Source of the DNA: Chryseobacterium gilvum
GTDB lineage: Bacteria > Bacteroidota > Bacteroidia > Flavobacteriales > Weeksellaceae
DNA: 64,000 nucleotides
Direction of reading: 5' to 3'
Assembly (NCBI RefSeq): GCF_025628965.1
Contig: NZ_JAOTEN010000001.1
Coordinates: forward strand, 620,001-684,000
Part shown: piece by piece, positions 40,596 to 49,792 of the stretch
Numbering within the stretch: position 1 is the stretch's first letter
Layout of the letters: each line of letters begins with the position of its first letter
Position numbers and translations under genes: made by a program
Notes under the pieces: generated by a model
What the model saw: the letters and a program-made list of their open reading frames with translations, nothing else
Databases searched by the model: none
What the model was told of the DNA's origin: nothing

Positions 40596-41720
40596 ATGAA
40601 AAAAATTCAGATGGTTGACTTGCAAAGTCAGTATTATAAGATAAAAAATGATGTAGATAATGCGGTTTTTAATGTGATGGATTCTGCAGCTTTTATCAAT
40701 GGCCCGGAAGTGAAATCGTTCCAGAATGAGCTTGAAACCTATCTGGATGTAAAGCATGTAATTCCTTGTGCCAACGGAACTGATGCATTGCAGATCGCTT
40801 TAATGGCATTAGATCTGAAGGAAGGCGATGAGGTCATTACTTCAGATTTTACTTTTGCAGCTACCGTGGAAGTTATTCATTTGCTTAAACTAAAATCAGT
40901 ACTGGTAGATGTAGACTATGACACGTTTACCATCTCTACGGACGAGATCAGAAAGGCAATTACACCCAGAACGAAAGCCATTATTCCGGTGCACCTTTTC
41001 GGGCAGACTTCTGATATGGAAGAAATTCTGAAAATTGCTGAAGAACATCATTTATATGTAATTGAAGATAATGCACAAGCGATCGGCTCAGAATTTACCT
41101 TCTCTGACGGAACTGTAAAAAAAGCAGGCACGATGGCAACAGTAGGAACCACTTCTTTCTTTCCTTCAAAAAACCTTGGTTGTTACGGTGACGGTGGTGC
41201 TATTTTTACCAACAATGATAATCTTGCATACCGTATAAGAGGAATTGTAAATCATGGCATGTACGAAAGATATTATCATGATGAAGTAGGGGTCAATTCA
41301 CGACTAGACAGTATTCAGGCTGCAATTTTAAGAAAAAAACTCCCGCATCTTGATTCGTATAATGAGGCACGGAGAAAAGCTGCCGATTATTATGACGAAG
41401 CTTTTGCAGGAAATGAAAATATTTTGACTCCGAAAAGAGCGGAAAATTCTACCCACGTTTTTCACCAATATACTTTAAGAATCCTGAACGGAAAACGAAA
41501 TGAACTTCAAAAATTTTTAACCGAAAAAGAAGTTCCAGCTATGATTTATTATCCTGTCGCATTAAGAAAACAGAAAGCGTATTTTCAGGACAGCAATGAT
41601 GCCGATTTTGTGAATACCGACAAACTGTTGGAACAGGTTATCTCTCTTCCGATGCACACAGAATTAGATGAAGAGCAGCTTAAGTATATTACGGATGCTG
41701 TGTTGGAGTTTATGGGATAA
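40596..41720 (+). CDS. DegT/DnrJ/EryC1/StrS-family sugar aminotransferase
   Basis: This 374-aa PLP enzyme adds an amino group to a keto sugar nucleotide for surface polysaccharide. The start at 40596 (MKKIQMVDLQSQYYKIKND) is preferred over 40569 because a promoter box covers the earlier ATG. Seen: FINGPEVKSFQNELETYL near the N-terminus, CANGTDALQIALMAL, IPVHLFGQTSDMEEI, VIEDNAQAIGSEF with the cofactor-binding Asp, and TTSFFPSKNLGCYGDGGA with the PLP Lys near residue 194. The substrate-binding NSRLDSIQAAIL is also present. It begins a sugar-nucleotide group with galE and a cytidylyltransferase. Confidence 0.93.
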   Translation: MKKIQMVDLQSQYYKIKNDVDNAVFNVMDSAAFINGPEVKSFQNELETYLDVKHVIPCANGTDALQIALMALDLKEGDEVITSDFTFAATVEVIHLLKLKSVLVDVDYDTFTISTDEIRKAITPRTKAIIPVHLFGQTSDMEEILKIAEEHHLYVIEDNAQAIGSEFTFSDGTVKKAGTMATVGTTSFFPSKNLGCYGDGGAIFTNNDNLAYRIRGIVNHGMYERYYHDEVGVNSRLDSIQAAILRKKLPHLDSYNEARRKAADYYDEAFAGNENILTPKRAENSTHVFHQYTLRILNGKRNELQKFLTEKEVPAMIYYPVALRKQKAYFQDSNDADFVNTDKLLEQVISLPMHTELDEEQLKYITDAVLEFMG

Positions 41721-41723
41721 TAA

Positions 41724-42158
41724 ATGGAAAAGAAAGTTTTTAAGTATAAAATTATCGGAGTTTTATTATTTTTAATAGAACTCTTTATATTTATTTTATT
41801 TACCTATGGAAGTTACGATAGTTTTATAGAATTTGGTTCTAATGAAATATTTTCAAGGGAAAATATGACTTTTGTATTTGCTTCAGTGATCGCTTTTACA
41901 TCATTGTTATGTGTAATTTCAATTTTGCTAAGATTTAGAAAAACCATCTTAATACTAAACGTTCATTATTCAATTATTTTATTTTTTTTTCTTTTTGCGC
42001 TAGTGGAGTTAATTTATGAAAATGATTATTTCGTAGATGATAACCTTAAATTTATTGTTGTATTTTTAATTATTTCCACACTTCTATTTATTATTAATTT
42101 CTTTAAGTATAAAAAAATAGATTTCTTAGAAATAGAAGATTTAGGAAAATTAGAATAA
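41724..42158 (+). CDS. Four-helix membrane protein of unknown function
   Basis: A 144-aa integral membrane protein with four hydrophobic helices (IIGVLLFLIELFIFILFTY, MTFVFASVIAFTSLLCVISI, SIILFFFLFALVELIYE and FIVVFLIISTLLFIINFF) and short charged ends. It starts three nt after the aminotransferase stop codon, so translation is probably coupled. It has no recognised family and lies between two sugar-nucleotide genes. Confidence 0.65.
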   Translation: MEKKVFKYKIIGVLLFLIELFIFILFTYGSYDSFIEFGSNEIFSRENMTFVFASVIAFTSLLCVISILLRFRKTILILNVHYSIILFFFLFALVELIYENDYFVDDNLKFIVVFLIISTLLFIINFFKYKKIDFLEIEDLGKLE

Positions 42159-42200
42159 AAATTATTCATTACCAATTATACATTACTTATAAACAAAACA

Positions 42201-43223
42201 ATGGCAATACTTGTAACAGGCGGACTTGGATATATCGGTTCCCACACCGTGGTCGAACTGATTAATAATAACTTTGAAGTTATTATTGTAGATGATTTAT
42301 CCAACTCAGAGAAATTTATTTTAAACAATATTGAGGAAATTACAGGGAGGCGGCCTATTTTTTATCCTTTTGATCTTAAAAGAAAAGAGCTTTTGGCACA
42401 AGTTTTTAATGCTCATCATATAGAGGGCTGTATTAATTTTGCAGCGTTTAAAGCAGTAGGAGAAAGCCAGGAAAAACCAGTAGATTATTATGAAAATAAT
42501 TTGTTTTCGCTGATTAATATTCTTCAGGAATTCAAATCAAGAAACCTTTCAAATTTTATTTTCAGCTCATCCTGTACCGTGTACGGACAGGCTGATGAAA
42601 TGCCAATTGACGAAAATACTCCGCTGAAAATACCGGAAAGTGTTTACGGGAAGACAAAGCAAATGGGAGAAGAAATTTTAAAAGATTTTGCCCAGGCTTA
42701 TAATAGGAAAATCTGTTTACTGAGATATTTTAATCCGATTGGCGCGCATCCTTCATCATTACTAGGAGAATTGCCGATTGGTATTCCCAATAACCTGGTT
42801 CCATATGTTATGCAGACTGCAGCGGGGATCCGTGAAAAGCTGAATATTTGGGGTGATGATTATCCTACAGAAGACGGGACTGCAGTACGGGATTATATTT
42901 ATGTAGTAGATTTGGCAAAAGCACATGTTGCCGCATTGAAGAAACTGATGAATGACAACAGCAATGATGCGGTGACAGATATATTCAACCTTGGGACGGG
43001 AAAAGGATCTTCGGTTCTTGAAGTCGTAAAAGCTTTTGAGCTGGCTAACAATATTGAAGTTCCGTACCAGATTTGTGATAGAAGAGAAGGGGATATCACC
43101 ATTGCATACGCCAATGTTAGTAAAGCAGAAAGAGAGCTAGGTTGGAAATCTGAAACTTCTCTGGAAGAAGCTCTGAAAACTGTCTGGGAATGGCAGAAAT
43201 ATTTAGCATCAAGAATTAATTAA
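42201..43223 (+). CDS. galE: UDP-glucose 4-epimerase
   Basis: This 340-aa extended short-chain dehydrogenase interconverts UDP-glucose and UDP-galactose with bound NAD. It has the glycine-rich VTGGLGYIGSHTVVEL at residues 5-20, the Ser of FSSSCTVYG near 123, the catalytic Tyr149 with Lys153 in VYGKTKQ, RYFNPIGAHPS and the late YANVSKAERELGW. The length is normal. It lies 42 nt after the membrane protein gene and 22 nt before a cytidylyltransferase, as part of a surface-sugar group. Confidence 0.96.
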   Translation: MAILVTGGLGYIGSHTVVELINNNFEVIIVDDLSNSEKFILNNIEEITGRRPIFYPFDLKRKELLAQVFNAHHIEGCINFAAFKAVGESQEKPVDYYENNLFSLINILQEFKSRNLSNFIFSSSCTVYGQADEMPIDENTPLKIPESVYGKTKQMGEEILKDFAQAYNRKICLLRYFNPIGAHPSSLLGELPIGIPNNLVPYVMQTAAGIREKLNIWGDDYPTEDGTAVRDYIYVVDLAKAHVAALKKLMNDNSNDAVTDIFNLGTGKGSSVLEVVKAFELANNIEVPYQICDRREGDITIAYANVSKAERELGWKSETSLEEALKTVWEWQKYLASRIN

Positions 43224-43245
43224 GAAAACCATAAAACATATATAT

Positions 43246-43683
43246 ATGAAAACTGATAGAATAGGTATTACATTTTCATCTTTTGACCTCCTTCATGCAG
43301 GTCATATTAAAATGCTGGAAGAAGCTAAAACCGTGTGCGATTATTTAATTGTAGGCCTCCAGATTGATCCGTCCCACGACAGGCCCAATAAAAATAAACC
43401 TACACAGACTATTGTAGAAAGATATATTCAGCTGAAAGCAGTGAATGCTGTGGATGAGATTATTCCATATTATACAGAACAAGATCTGGAAGACATTTTA
43501 AAATCTTTTGTTATAGACGTCAGAATTATCGGTGATGATTATATGGACCGGGATTTTACCGGAAAACAATACTGTGAAGAAAAAGGAATTGAGATTTTTT
43601 ATAATAAAAGAGATCACCGCTTTTCATCAAGTGACTTGAGAAGAAGGATTTATGAAGCTGAGATCGCAAAGCTTACGAAATAA
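43246..43683 (+). CDS. TagD-like nucleotidyltransferase (glycerol-3-phosphate cytidylyltransferase family)
   Basis: This 145-aa enzyme has the nucleotidyltransferase HxGH motif as LHAGHIKMLEEAK near residue 17, LIVGLQIDP, RYIQLKAVNAVDEIIPY and the C-terminal RFSSSDLRRRI, which takes the place of the RTEGISTT signature. The size and motifs match TagD/HldE-C-like proteins that make CDP-glycerol or a similar activated alcohol for polymers. Flavobacteriia do not make wall teichoic acid, so the product probably decorates capsule or LPS. It closes the sugar-nucleotide group. Confidence 0.85.
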   Translation: MKTDRIGITFSSFDLLHAGHIKMLEEAKTVCDYLIVGLQIDPSHDRPNKNKPTQTIVERYIQLKAVNAVDEIIPYYTEQDLEDILKSFVIDVRIIGDDYMDRDFTGKQYCEEKGIEIFYNKRDHRFSSSDLRRRIYEAEIAKLTK

Positions 43684-43686
43684 AGA

Positions 43687-43720
43687 AAACCGCCCGAAAA
43701 TTTTAATTTTCGGGCGGTTT
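43687..43720. terminator. Strong bidirectional terminator, 16-bp perfect stem
   Basis: AAACCGCCCGAAAATT-TT-AATTTTCGGGCGGTTT between the convergent cytidylyltransferase and TonB-receptor genes. Confidence 0.9.
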
Positions 43721-43744
43721 TATGTTGAATAATATTTTATTGTA

Positions 43745-46249
43745 CTACATCGGTCCTTGTTGATCGTCACCTCCGTCATTGGCATTGATGTCTTTCTTTC
43801 TTTTCGGCTGCTCTATTTTCTCACCCTGTTTGAATCGGTACGTGAAAGACAGCGCAAACTGTCTTGGCTGCCACTGCATATAAGAATCTCTCGAGAAAGC
43901 AGCAGTATTGGTCACACTTCGCATAGAACGGGTATTAAAGATATCCTGGATATTAAAACTCAATGTTCCGTTACCATTCAGGACTGTCTTTGAGGCTCCG
44001 AAATTAATCGCATACATATCTTTTCTATCCTGGTTCTGCGTTTTCTGGCCGCCTCTATAGAATCCCTGTATCTGGAAACTGAATGTTTTATCAATTTTAA
44101 CGGTTGATGTAAGCCTTGCTCTTGTAGAGAAACCAGTTCCTTCAAAAGATAACGGCTCACTCAATATAGATGGATCATTATAGATTCCGGTGGTTTTATA
44201 TCCAAACAAATCTACATTCCCTAAGAATTTCAACCATTTTGTCGCATCAAAATTGAAATTTAGATCCAGACCATAACGGTCATCGGTTCCTAAATTGATC
44301 GGTTTGGTATAAAACGCGTCTCCTATAGAATACACCAGCATTTTTACATCATCTGTAGAATGTCTGTAATATAAAGTAGGATTAATGGTAAATTTACTCT
44401 TTGAGATGCTGTATCCAAATTCATAAGAATCTACATAAGATGGGTTCAAATCTATATTTCCCTGAAAAATATTCTGGTTATCAGTATAACTAGGATTCGG
44501 AATCAAAAAGAATGATCTTGGCCGGTCAATTCTTCTAGAATAATTCAATAAAAACTGATTGTCTTTCGCCACTTCATAGCTCAGGAATACAGAAGGGAAA
44601 AGATTATTGTAGTTTTTAGTATTGTCAATATTCGGAGTGTAATAGTCTAAATTCGAATATTTAATATCAATTTTAGAATTCTCGTTTCTTAATCCTAATT
44701 GATACGCAACTTTTCCAATTTTACTTTTAAACTGTACATAACCTGCATTAAACATTTCTCTGTAATACGCATTATAGGTATAACTATTTAGAAAATAGAA
44801 ATTCGTGGAAAATACATTTCTTTCAGATACATCATTATCATAATTATTCTGATTGATGTCTATTCTGTAGCCCGCTTCAATTTTTGAATTTTCGCCAATC
44901 GGAAGTTCATAATCAGCCTTCCCTACCAAAGTTTTGTTTTTGGTGGTCTGATTAATCATATTCTGAAGCGCAAACACATTGTTATCTGTTTCAGTAACAT
45001 CCGTGTTATTATACGATCTGTTACTTTGCAAACTAAGCGATAATGAAAGGTTTTGCCCCTTGTCATCAAATTTATGGTCTAATCCAAAATCTCCCTGAAA
45101 AGCGAGATTATTGTTGCTACCGGTATTAAATCTGTTGGTAAAAGTACCTCCGCCATTCAGAAGGCGTTCATCGTAGGTGATATTTCCGATATTGTCACTT
45201 TCAAATGTTCTTACAGTTGCAGATGCGTTCACAGAGGTTTTATCAGAGATATCATATACCAATCCTGTTGAAGCATTGTAATTGTCATTTTTGTTTTCTG
45301 ATATAGATTCCTGGTTGATCTGTGTTCGGTCGGTTCCTGCTGCTGCGTTGAAATACGTTGCATTATTTCGGTTTGTATTTTTAGACTCACGATAACCGCC
45401 GCCGCCATTCAAAAACCAGGTAAGATTCCCCTTTCTCCAGCTTAAATTGGTATTTAAATTGGTTTGAGGAAGGTATCCTATAGTACCGGTTACACTTCCG
45501 TTAAAACCTGTTTTTTTACTTTTCTTTAAAATAATATTTAAAATACCCGCTGTTCCGCTTGCTTCAAATTTTGAAGACGGGTTGGTAATCACCTCAATTC
45601 TTTCGATCTGATCAGCCGGGATACTCTGCAATGCATTGGCTCCGTCATCTATTCCCAATAAAGCAGAAGGTTTTCCGTTAATTAGAAATTTTACATTAGA
45701 GCTTCCTCTCATCGAAACCGTACCGTCTGTATCTACGGAAACCGAAGGTACATTCGCAAGGACATCCTGAAGGTTTCCCCCTTTGCTTACGATATCCTGT
45801 GAAGGATCATAAGTTCTTTTGTCAAGTTCTACCTTATAGGGTTTTGCGGCAACAGTAATGGTTACTCCCTGAATATCCTGGGTTTTAACATTGGTTGCGC
45901 TTGTCTCAGGATCAATTGATAAAGCACCAATATTTCCTGCTGCTGTAATCTGTTTGTTAATTACGCTTTTCTGATAATCAATCGCTTCAACGGTGATATC
46001 ATAATTTCCGGGAGCAAGATCCAGCTTATATTGTCCTTTTTCATCGGTAAGCGCTGCATCGCTAAGCAGTTTACTTGCTTTGTTGCTAAATGTGACAGAT
46101 GCATAAGGTACAGGCTGATTATTTTTGGTGACGATAGTTCCCGAAACGCCTACTTTATCCTGCGCAAATGCTAAGGCTGCTGCAGACAATACCAAGGTGA
46201 GCCCTAGAGTTTTCCTGGTGAAAATGCTGATTATTTCCGTTTGATTCAT
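43745..46249 (-). CDS. TonB-dependent receptor of the outer-membrane beta-barrel (OMP_b-brl_3) type
   Basis: This 834-aa outer-membrane protein has a signal peptide (about 1-29, ending ALAFAQ), a carboxypeptidase-regulatory-like Ig domain (residues about 33-100: VSGTIVTKNNQPVPYASVTF), a plug (VLANVPSVSVDTDGTVSMRG, INGKPSALLGI, IEVITNPSSKFEASGTAGILNI) and a barrel of the type ending QFALSFTYRF. After the barrel comes an unusual charged tail (KQGEKIEQPKRKKDINANDG to the end), exposed in the periplasm. Such receptors take up siderophores, peptides or unknown cargo. There is no SusD partner, so a glycan role is less likely. It is a single gene. Confidence 0.9.
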   Translation of the reverse strand: MNQTEIISIFTRKTLGLTLVLSAAALAFAQDKVGVSGTIVTKNNQPVPYASVTFSNKASKLLSDAALTDEKGQYKLDLAPGNYDITVEAIDYQKSVINKQITAAGNIGALSIDPETSATNVKTQDIQGVTITVAAKPYKVELDKRTYDPSQDIVSKGGNLQDVLANVPSVSVDTDGTVSMRGSSNVKFLINGKPSALLGIDDGANALQSIPADQIERIEVITNPSSKFEASGTAGILNIILKKSKKTGFNGSVTGTIGYLPQTNLNTNLSWRKGNLTWFLNGGGGYRESKNTNRNNATYFNAAAGTDRTQINQESISENKNDNYNASTGLVYDISDKTSVNASATVRTFESDNIGNITYDERLLNGGGTFTNRFNTGSNNNLAFQGDFGLDHKFDDKGQNLSLSLSLQSNRSYNNTDVTETDNNVFALQNMINQTTKNKTLVGKADYELPIGENSKIEAGYRIDINQNNYDNDVSERNVFSTNFYFLNSYTYNAYYREMFNAGYVQFKSKIGKVAYQLGLRNENSKIDIKYSNLDYYTPNIDNTKNYNNLFPSVFLSYEVAKDNQFLLNYSRRIDRPRSFFLIPNPSYTDNQNIFQGNIDLNPSYVDSYEFGYSISKSKFTINPTLYYRHSTDDVKMLVYSIGDAFYTKPINLGTDDRYGLDLNFNFDATKWLKFLGNVDLFGYKTTGIYNDPSILSEPLSFEGTGFSTRARLTSTVKIDKTFSFQIQGFYRGGQKTQNQDRKDMYAINFGASKTVLNGNGTLSFNIQDIFNTRSMRSVTNTAAFSRDSYMQWQPRQFALSFTYRFKQGEKIEQPKRKKDINANDGGDDQQGPM

Positions 46250-46415
46250 AAGATATTTTTTAGATAAAATTGTAAAATCTAGACATAATAATAGTAAATT
46301 ATTAATACCTATATTTTATCAATAGTACTGTTTGTTTATTATTTCTAAGAGATAGGTCGCATTATATAGCGAAATGTTAATTGCAAAATTGTTAAATTAA
46401 AGTTAAATATTTTTA

Positions 46416-47441
46416 CTATTTGATATTTTTGGAATTCAGCCAATCCTGATACGCTTTTGCATTGATAACATGCTGTTCTGCACTTGCAGTAAATTTATGG
46501 AAGCCAAATCTTGCAGGATCAGCGCACATAAAAATATAATTGTTGTTTTCTGAATTTAAAACTGCATCTACTGAGTTTTGATCGACAACACAGATCGGTC
46601 CTGGTGGAATTCCGGTATTGGCGTACGTATTATACGGTGACGGTGTCGTAAGATGTTTGTAGAAAACCCTTTTAATGGGTTCTTTAAAGTTGGTCTGCTT
46701 ATTTATCGCATAGATGACAGTAGGATCAGACTGCAGTTTCATTCCTTTTTTGTACCGATTGAGGTACAATCCGGCAATGGTTTTCATCTCATCCGGTTTT
46801 CCCCCGGATTCTTTATAAACGATGGATGCTAAAGCGTAGACCTGGTCTCTCGTTAAGCCTGATTGCTGCTCTTTAGATTTTCTTTCAGCCGTCCAGAAAT
46901 CATTATATTGGTTTTCAAATTTTTGAAAAAATTCTTTCGGAGTAACGGTCCAGAAAAAATTATAAGTATTGATGAAAAAATATTTTTTCAGATCTTCAGC
47001 ATTTCTAAAACCTTTTTCCGCAGCAATTATATTAAGATCATTGATGAATTTTAATGAATCCAATTCAGTCTTTTTAGTTACTTTCCCGATCATTTGATAC
47101 ATATCCCCAAAATCACCGATTCTGAATGAATTCTCGGTCTGGTTTCCGGCTTTAATCATATTCACGAGACGGGTATTGCTTGCCCCGTTTTCAAAATGGT
47201 AACGGCCAGGCTTGAAATAGCGGTCCAGCTCCTTATCTTTAGCAACATCAGCAAAAGTCTCCTTGTTTTTAACATATGGAGTGATAGAATCTAATATCTG
47301 CTTAAAATTTGCTCCGTGAGGAATCAGCACATATCCGTCTTTTTGTATATTATTTCCGTAATATTTAGTGTAAAATCTGAACCCAAAAAATCCTGCCACA
47401 GCAAGAATACATACAACGATAATGACAAGAGTTTTCTTCAT
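46416..47441 (-). CDS. mltG: Endolytic murein transglycosylase MltG
   Basis: This 341-aa inner-membrane protein has one N-terminal helix (VIIVVCILAVAGFFGFRFY) and a periplasmic YceG domain that cuts nascent peptidoglycan to end glycan strands. It has a LysM-like part (YVLIPHGANFKQILDSI), the catalytic region ALASIVYKESGGKPDEMKTIAGLYLNRYKKGMKLQSDPTVIYAI with the conserved Glu near residue 212, and SPYNTYANTGIPPGPICVV. It is 27 nt downstream of dapF on the same strand, so two cell-wall genes share a transcript. Confidence 0.94.
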   Translation of the reverse strand: MKKTLVIIVVCILAVAGFFGFRFYTKYYGNNIQKDGYVLIPHGANFKQILDSITPYVKNKETFADVAKDKELDRYFKPGRYHFENGASNTRLVNMIKAGNQTENSFRIGDFGDMYQMIGKVTKKTELDSLKFINDLNIIAAEKGFRNAEDLKKYFFINTYNFFWTVTPKEFFQKFENQYNDFWTAERKSKEQQSGLTRDQVYALASIVYKESGGKPDEMKTIAGLYLNRYKKGMKLQSDPTVIYAINKQTNFKEPIKRVFYKHLTTPSPYNTYANTGIPPGPICVVDQNSVDAVLNSENNNYIFMCADPARFGFHKFTASAEQHVINAKAYQDWLNSKNIK

Positions 47442-47468
47442 GAATTAAAGATTAAAAGTATACTGTAT

Positions 47469-48236
47469 TTAAAGAAGATCGATTTTACCTTTAAAAACCT
47501 GTTTTGCAGGGCCTTCAAGCCAAATCTGGGTGAAAGAATTTCCGGTTTTTTCGGCATATACTTTCAGAGGACCTCCCAAAGTCTGAACTTTTACAGGGTT
47601 TAGATGGTTTTTCTGAATAAAAGTTAAAGCAGAAGCGGTAACGCCTGTTCCGCAGCTGTATGTTTCTTCTTCCACGCCCCGTTCATAAGTTCTTACAAAA
47701 ATTTCATCATCATTTAGTTTTTCCACAAAATTCACATTGATGCCGTTTTCTTTATACGTTTCAGAATTCCGGATGGCATAGCCTTCAGCAGAGACATTAT
47801 AATGACCGATATCTTCCACATACTTTACATAATGTGGTGATCCTGTATTGAGTACAGCATCTTCTCCGTCGTACGAAATCATATCTACATCGATCATTTT
47901 TAATTTTACAATGCCGTTATGAATTTCAGCTTCATGTTCTCCGTCTGCGGCGACAAAGGTGCATCTGCCTTCAAATAGATCAAGGAAAAACGCAAAAGCA
48001 ACGAGGCATCTGCCGCCGTTTCCGCACATGGTGCTTTCTCCGCCGTCGGAGTTGTAATACACCATTTTGAAATCGTAATGATCTTCATTTTCCAATAAGA
48101 TAAGACCGTCCGCACCGATTCCGAAACGTCTGTCGCAGAGTTTTTCTACTAAATTTTTATCCTTCGGAAACTGACCGTCGCGGTTATCAATCATAATAAA
48201 ATCGTTTCCGGTACCTTGATATTTATAAAATTCCAT
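47469..48236 (-). CDS. dapF: Diaminopimelate epimerase
   Basis: This 255-aa cofactor-free epimerase makes meso-DAP from LL-DAP for peptidoglycan and lysine. The two catalytic Cys are seen: C71 in STMCGNGGRC and C195 in YSCGTGVTAS. The N-terminal YQGTGNDFIMIDNRD and GIGADGLILL are typical. The length is slightly shorter than the enterobacterial 274 aa, as usual in Bacteroidota. It is transcribed with mltG. Confidence 0.97.
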   Translation of the reverse strand: MEFYKYQGTGNDFIMIDNRDGQFPKDKNLVEKLCDRRFGIGADGLILLENEDHYDFKMVYYNSDGGESTMCGNGGRCLVAFAFFLDLFEGRCTFVAADGEHEAEIHNGIVKLKMIDVDMISYDGEDAVLNTGSPHYVKYVEDIGHYNVSAEGYAIRNSETYKENGINVNFVEKLNDDEIFVRTYERGVEEETYSCGTGVTASALTFIQKNHLNPVKVQTLGGPLKVYAEKTGNSFTQIWLEGPAKQVFKGKIDLL

Positions 48237-48285
48237 ATGATTTTTACTTCTAAAAAATGACTTGCAAAATTACTTTAATTTCAAC

Positions 48286-48313
48286 GAAAAAACGAACAGC
48301 TAAAGCTGTTCGT
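48286..48313 (-). terminator. Terminator after the GFR-repeat lipoprotein gene
   Basis: ACGAACAGCT / AGCTGTTCGT (48292-48313). On the minus strand it is followed by TTTTTTCG. Confidence 0.75.
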
Positions 48314-48334
48314 CTGTTATTTAGAACCGTTATA

Positions 48335-48955
48335 TTATCTGAATCCGCCACCGGATCTAGTAGAATTGTTCTGTGGAGTATTCTGAGGAGCAGGCTGTGG
48401 CTGAGTATTACTTTCAGGAGTTCCATTTCTGAAACCGCTGTTCGATCTGTTGCCGGAATTTCCGTTAGAAGAACTGATATTTCTGAAACCGCCACTGTTT
48501 GTCGAGCTTCTGTTGGGCTGCGTATTTTGTGGTGTAGTCACTCTCACGCCGGTATTTCCCTGATTGATTTGACCGGTGTTTCTGAAACCTCCGCTTCTTG
48601 GTCTCGGGCTGCTTGTTCCGTTATTATAAGTACCATTATTGGTGGATGTGTCACGGAATCCGTTTGCGGGTCTTGGAGAAGTTGAATTTTCCCGCTGAAT
48701 GTATACTTTTGTTCTGTTACTTCCATAATAATAAGGATTACCATTGTCATAGTAATATCTCATATCATTTCTGTAGTAATATCCATCGTCTCCGTAATAT
48801 CCTCCGCTTCCGTAATAGGCAGAAGGTGCATAGTAATTTCCGTTATCATAATACGGATCTCCGTACGTACTTGCATATCCGTCGTTATATGCCATGCATG
48901 AAGCTAGGCTTGCTGTAATGAAAATGCCGAATGTTATTTTTATTAAATTTTTCAT
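48335..48955 (-). CDS. Low-complexity lipoprotein with GFR repeats
   Basis: This 206-aa lipoprotein has a type II signal (FITASLASC, Cys near residue 20). Residues about 23-75 are extremely rich in Tyr, Gly and Asp (YYDNGNYYAPSAYYGSGGYY). Residues about 95-206 are Ser/Asn/Gln/Pro/Thr-rich and carry five GFR words (NGFRD, GGFRN, GGFRN, SGFRN and the C-terminal GGGFR), spaced 19-32 residues. The composition suggests a disordered, envelope-attached protein that could bind surfaces, glycans or peptidoglycan. No family is recognised. It lies five nt after pnuC on the same strand; its own terminator follows. Confidence 0.75.
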   Translation of the reverse strand: MKNLIKITFGIFITASLASCMAYNDGYASTYGDPYYDNGNYYAPSAYYGSGGYYGDDGYYYRNDMRYYYDNGNPYYYGSNRTKVYIQRENSTSPRPANGFRDTSTNNGTYNNGTSSPRPRSGGFRNTGQINQGNTGVRVTTPQNTQPNRSSTNSGGFRNISSSNGNSGNRSNSGFRNGTPESNTQPQPAPQNTPQNNSTRSGGGFR

Positions 48956-48960
48956 GACTT

Positions 48961-49626
48961 TTACTGTATTTTTTTAAAACTTTTTTTCCAGTTGGCGTAT
49001 CCTATGACCGCCATAATAGTAAATACCAAATATTGAACCGAAGTGATGCCAAGTTCTTTATAAATCATCATAGGAATACAGATAATATCACCTATGATCC
49101 AGAAGAACCAGTTCTCAATGCGCTGTTTCGCCATAAACCACATGCCGACTAAAAATATGGAAGTGGTCAAAACATCCAGCCAATTTGCCCAATCCAGATG
49201 ATCAAGTCCTAAAGTGGTATTTTCCATAGAAAAATGATGATCTATATAAGGTTTATAGTAATAAATTACAGTAACCAGCAGAAGACTGATGACAAATAAC
49301 AGAATCCCGAACATCCATTCTTTTTTTGAAGCCCAGCTTACTTCTACATGAATATGGTCTTCAGAATGTTTACCCCACAAAACCCAGCCGTAAATGCTCA
49401 TCACCGTATAATAAACATTAATCATGCAATCTCCCAATAATCCAGAGTTGAAGAGAAGATATACATAAATAACAGTGGAAATAATTCCCGTAGGATAAAC
49501 CAGTATATTTTTTTTAATGGAAAAAAAAACGCTCAGGATTCCGAAAAACGTACCTGCAGCTTCAAGAATTATCTGTAGGGAAGTATACGTTTCATACGGT
49601 TTTATAAAAAGATCATATACATTCAT
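48961..49626 (-). CDS. pnuC: Nicotinamide riboside transporter PnuC
   Basis: This 221-aa inner-membrane protein has seven predicted helices. It carries PnuC family marks: ILVYPTGIISTVIYVYLLF, DCMINVYYTVMSIYGWVLWG (the conserved Y-x-x-x-x-x-G-W-x-x-W region near residue 85), and NWFFWIIGDIICIPMMIYKE near the end, where the NR-binding W-x-x-x-D lies. It imports NAD precursors by facilitated diffusion, though some PnuC relatives take thiamine (PnuT), and no TPP riboswitch is seen upstream. It is upstream of the GFR-repeat lipoprotein on the same strand. Confidence 0.92.
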   Translation of the reverse strand: MNVYDLFIKPYETYTSLQIILEAAGTFFGILSVFFSIKKNILVYPTGIISTVIYVYLLFNSGLLGDCMINVYYTVMSIYGWVLWGKHSEDHIHVEVSWASKKEWMFGILLFVISLLLVTVIYYYKPYIDHHFSMENTTLGLDHLDWANWLDVLTTSIFLVGMWFMAKQRIENWFFWIIGDIICIPMMIYKELGITSVQYLVFTIMAVIGYANWKKSFKKIQ

Positions 49627-49792
49627 GTGTTCAAAAATAGAGAAAAATTTAGATACTTTAAAATATGCTGAAAAAAGGTGAAAATCAGTTTTTTATATTT
49701 TTATATTTAAATTATTCAAGAAAGTTTATTAATAAATGTTAAGATCCCTAAATTTTTTATATTTTCGTAAATCTTTAATAAACAAAAAAAAT

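Noticed and set aside
48257..48685. 142-aa plus-strand ORF
   Set aside because: It is the mirror of the repetitive GFR lipoprotein gene and its terminator; its Ser/Ile/Val-rich composition is produced by that repeat.
48961..49740. Riboswitch (TPP or NAD-type) upstream of pnuC
   Set aside because: The 49627-49740 region is plain AT-rich sequence with no matching core or terminator structure.
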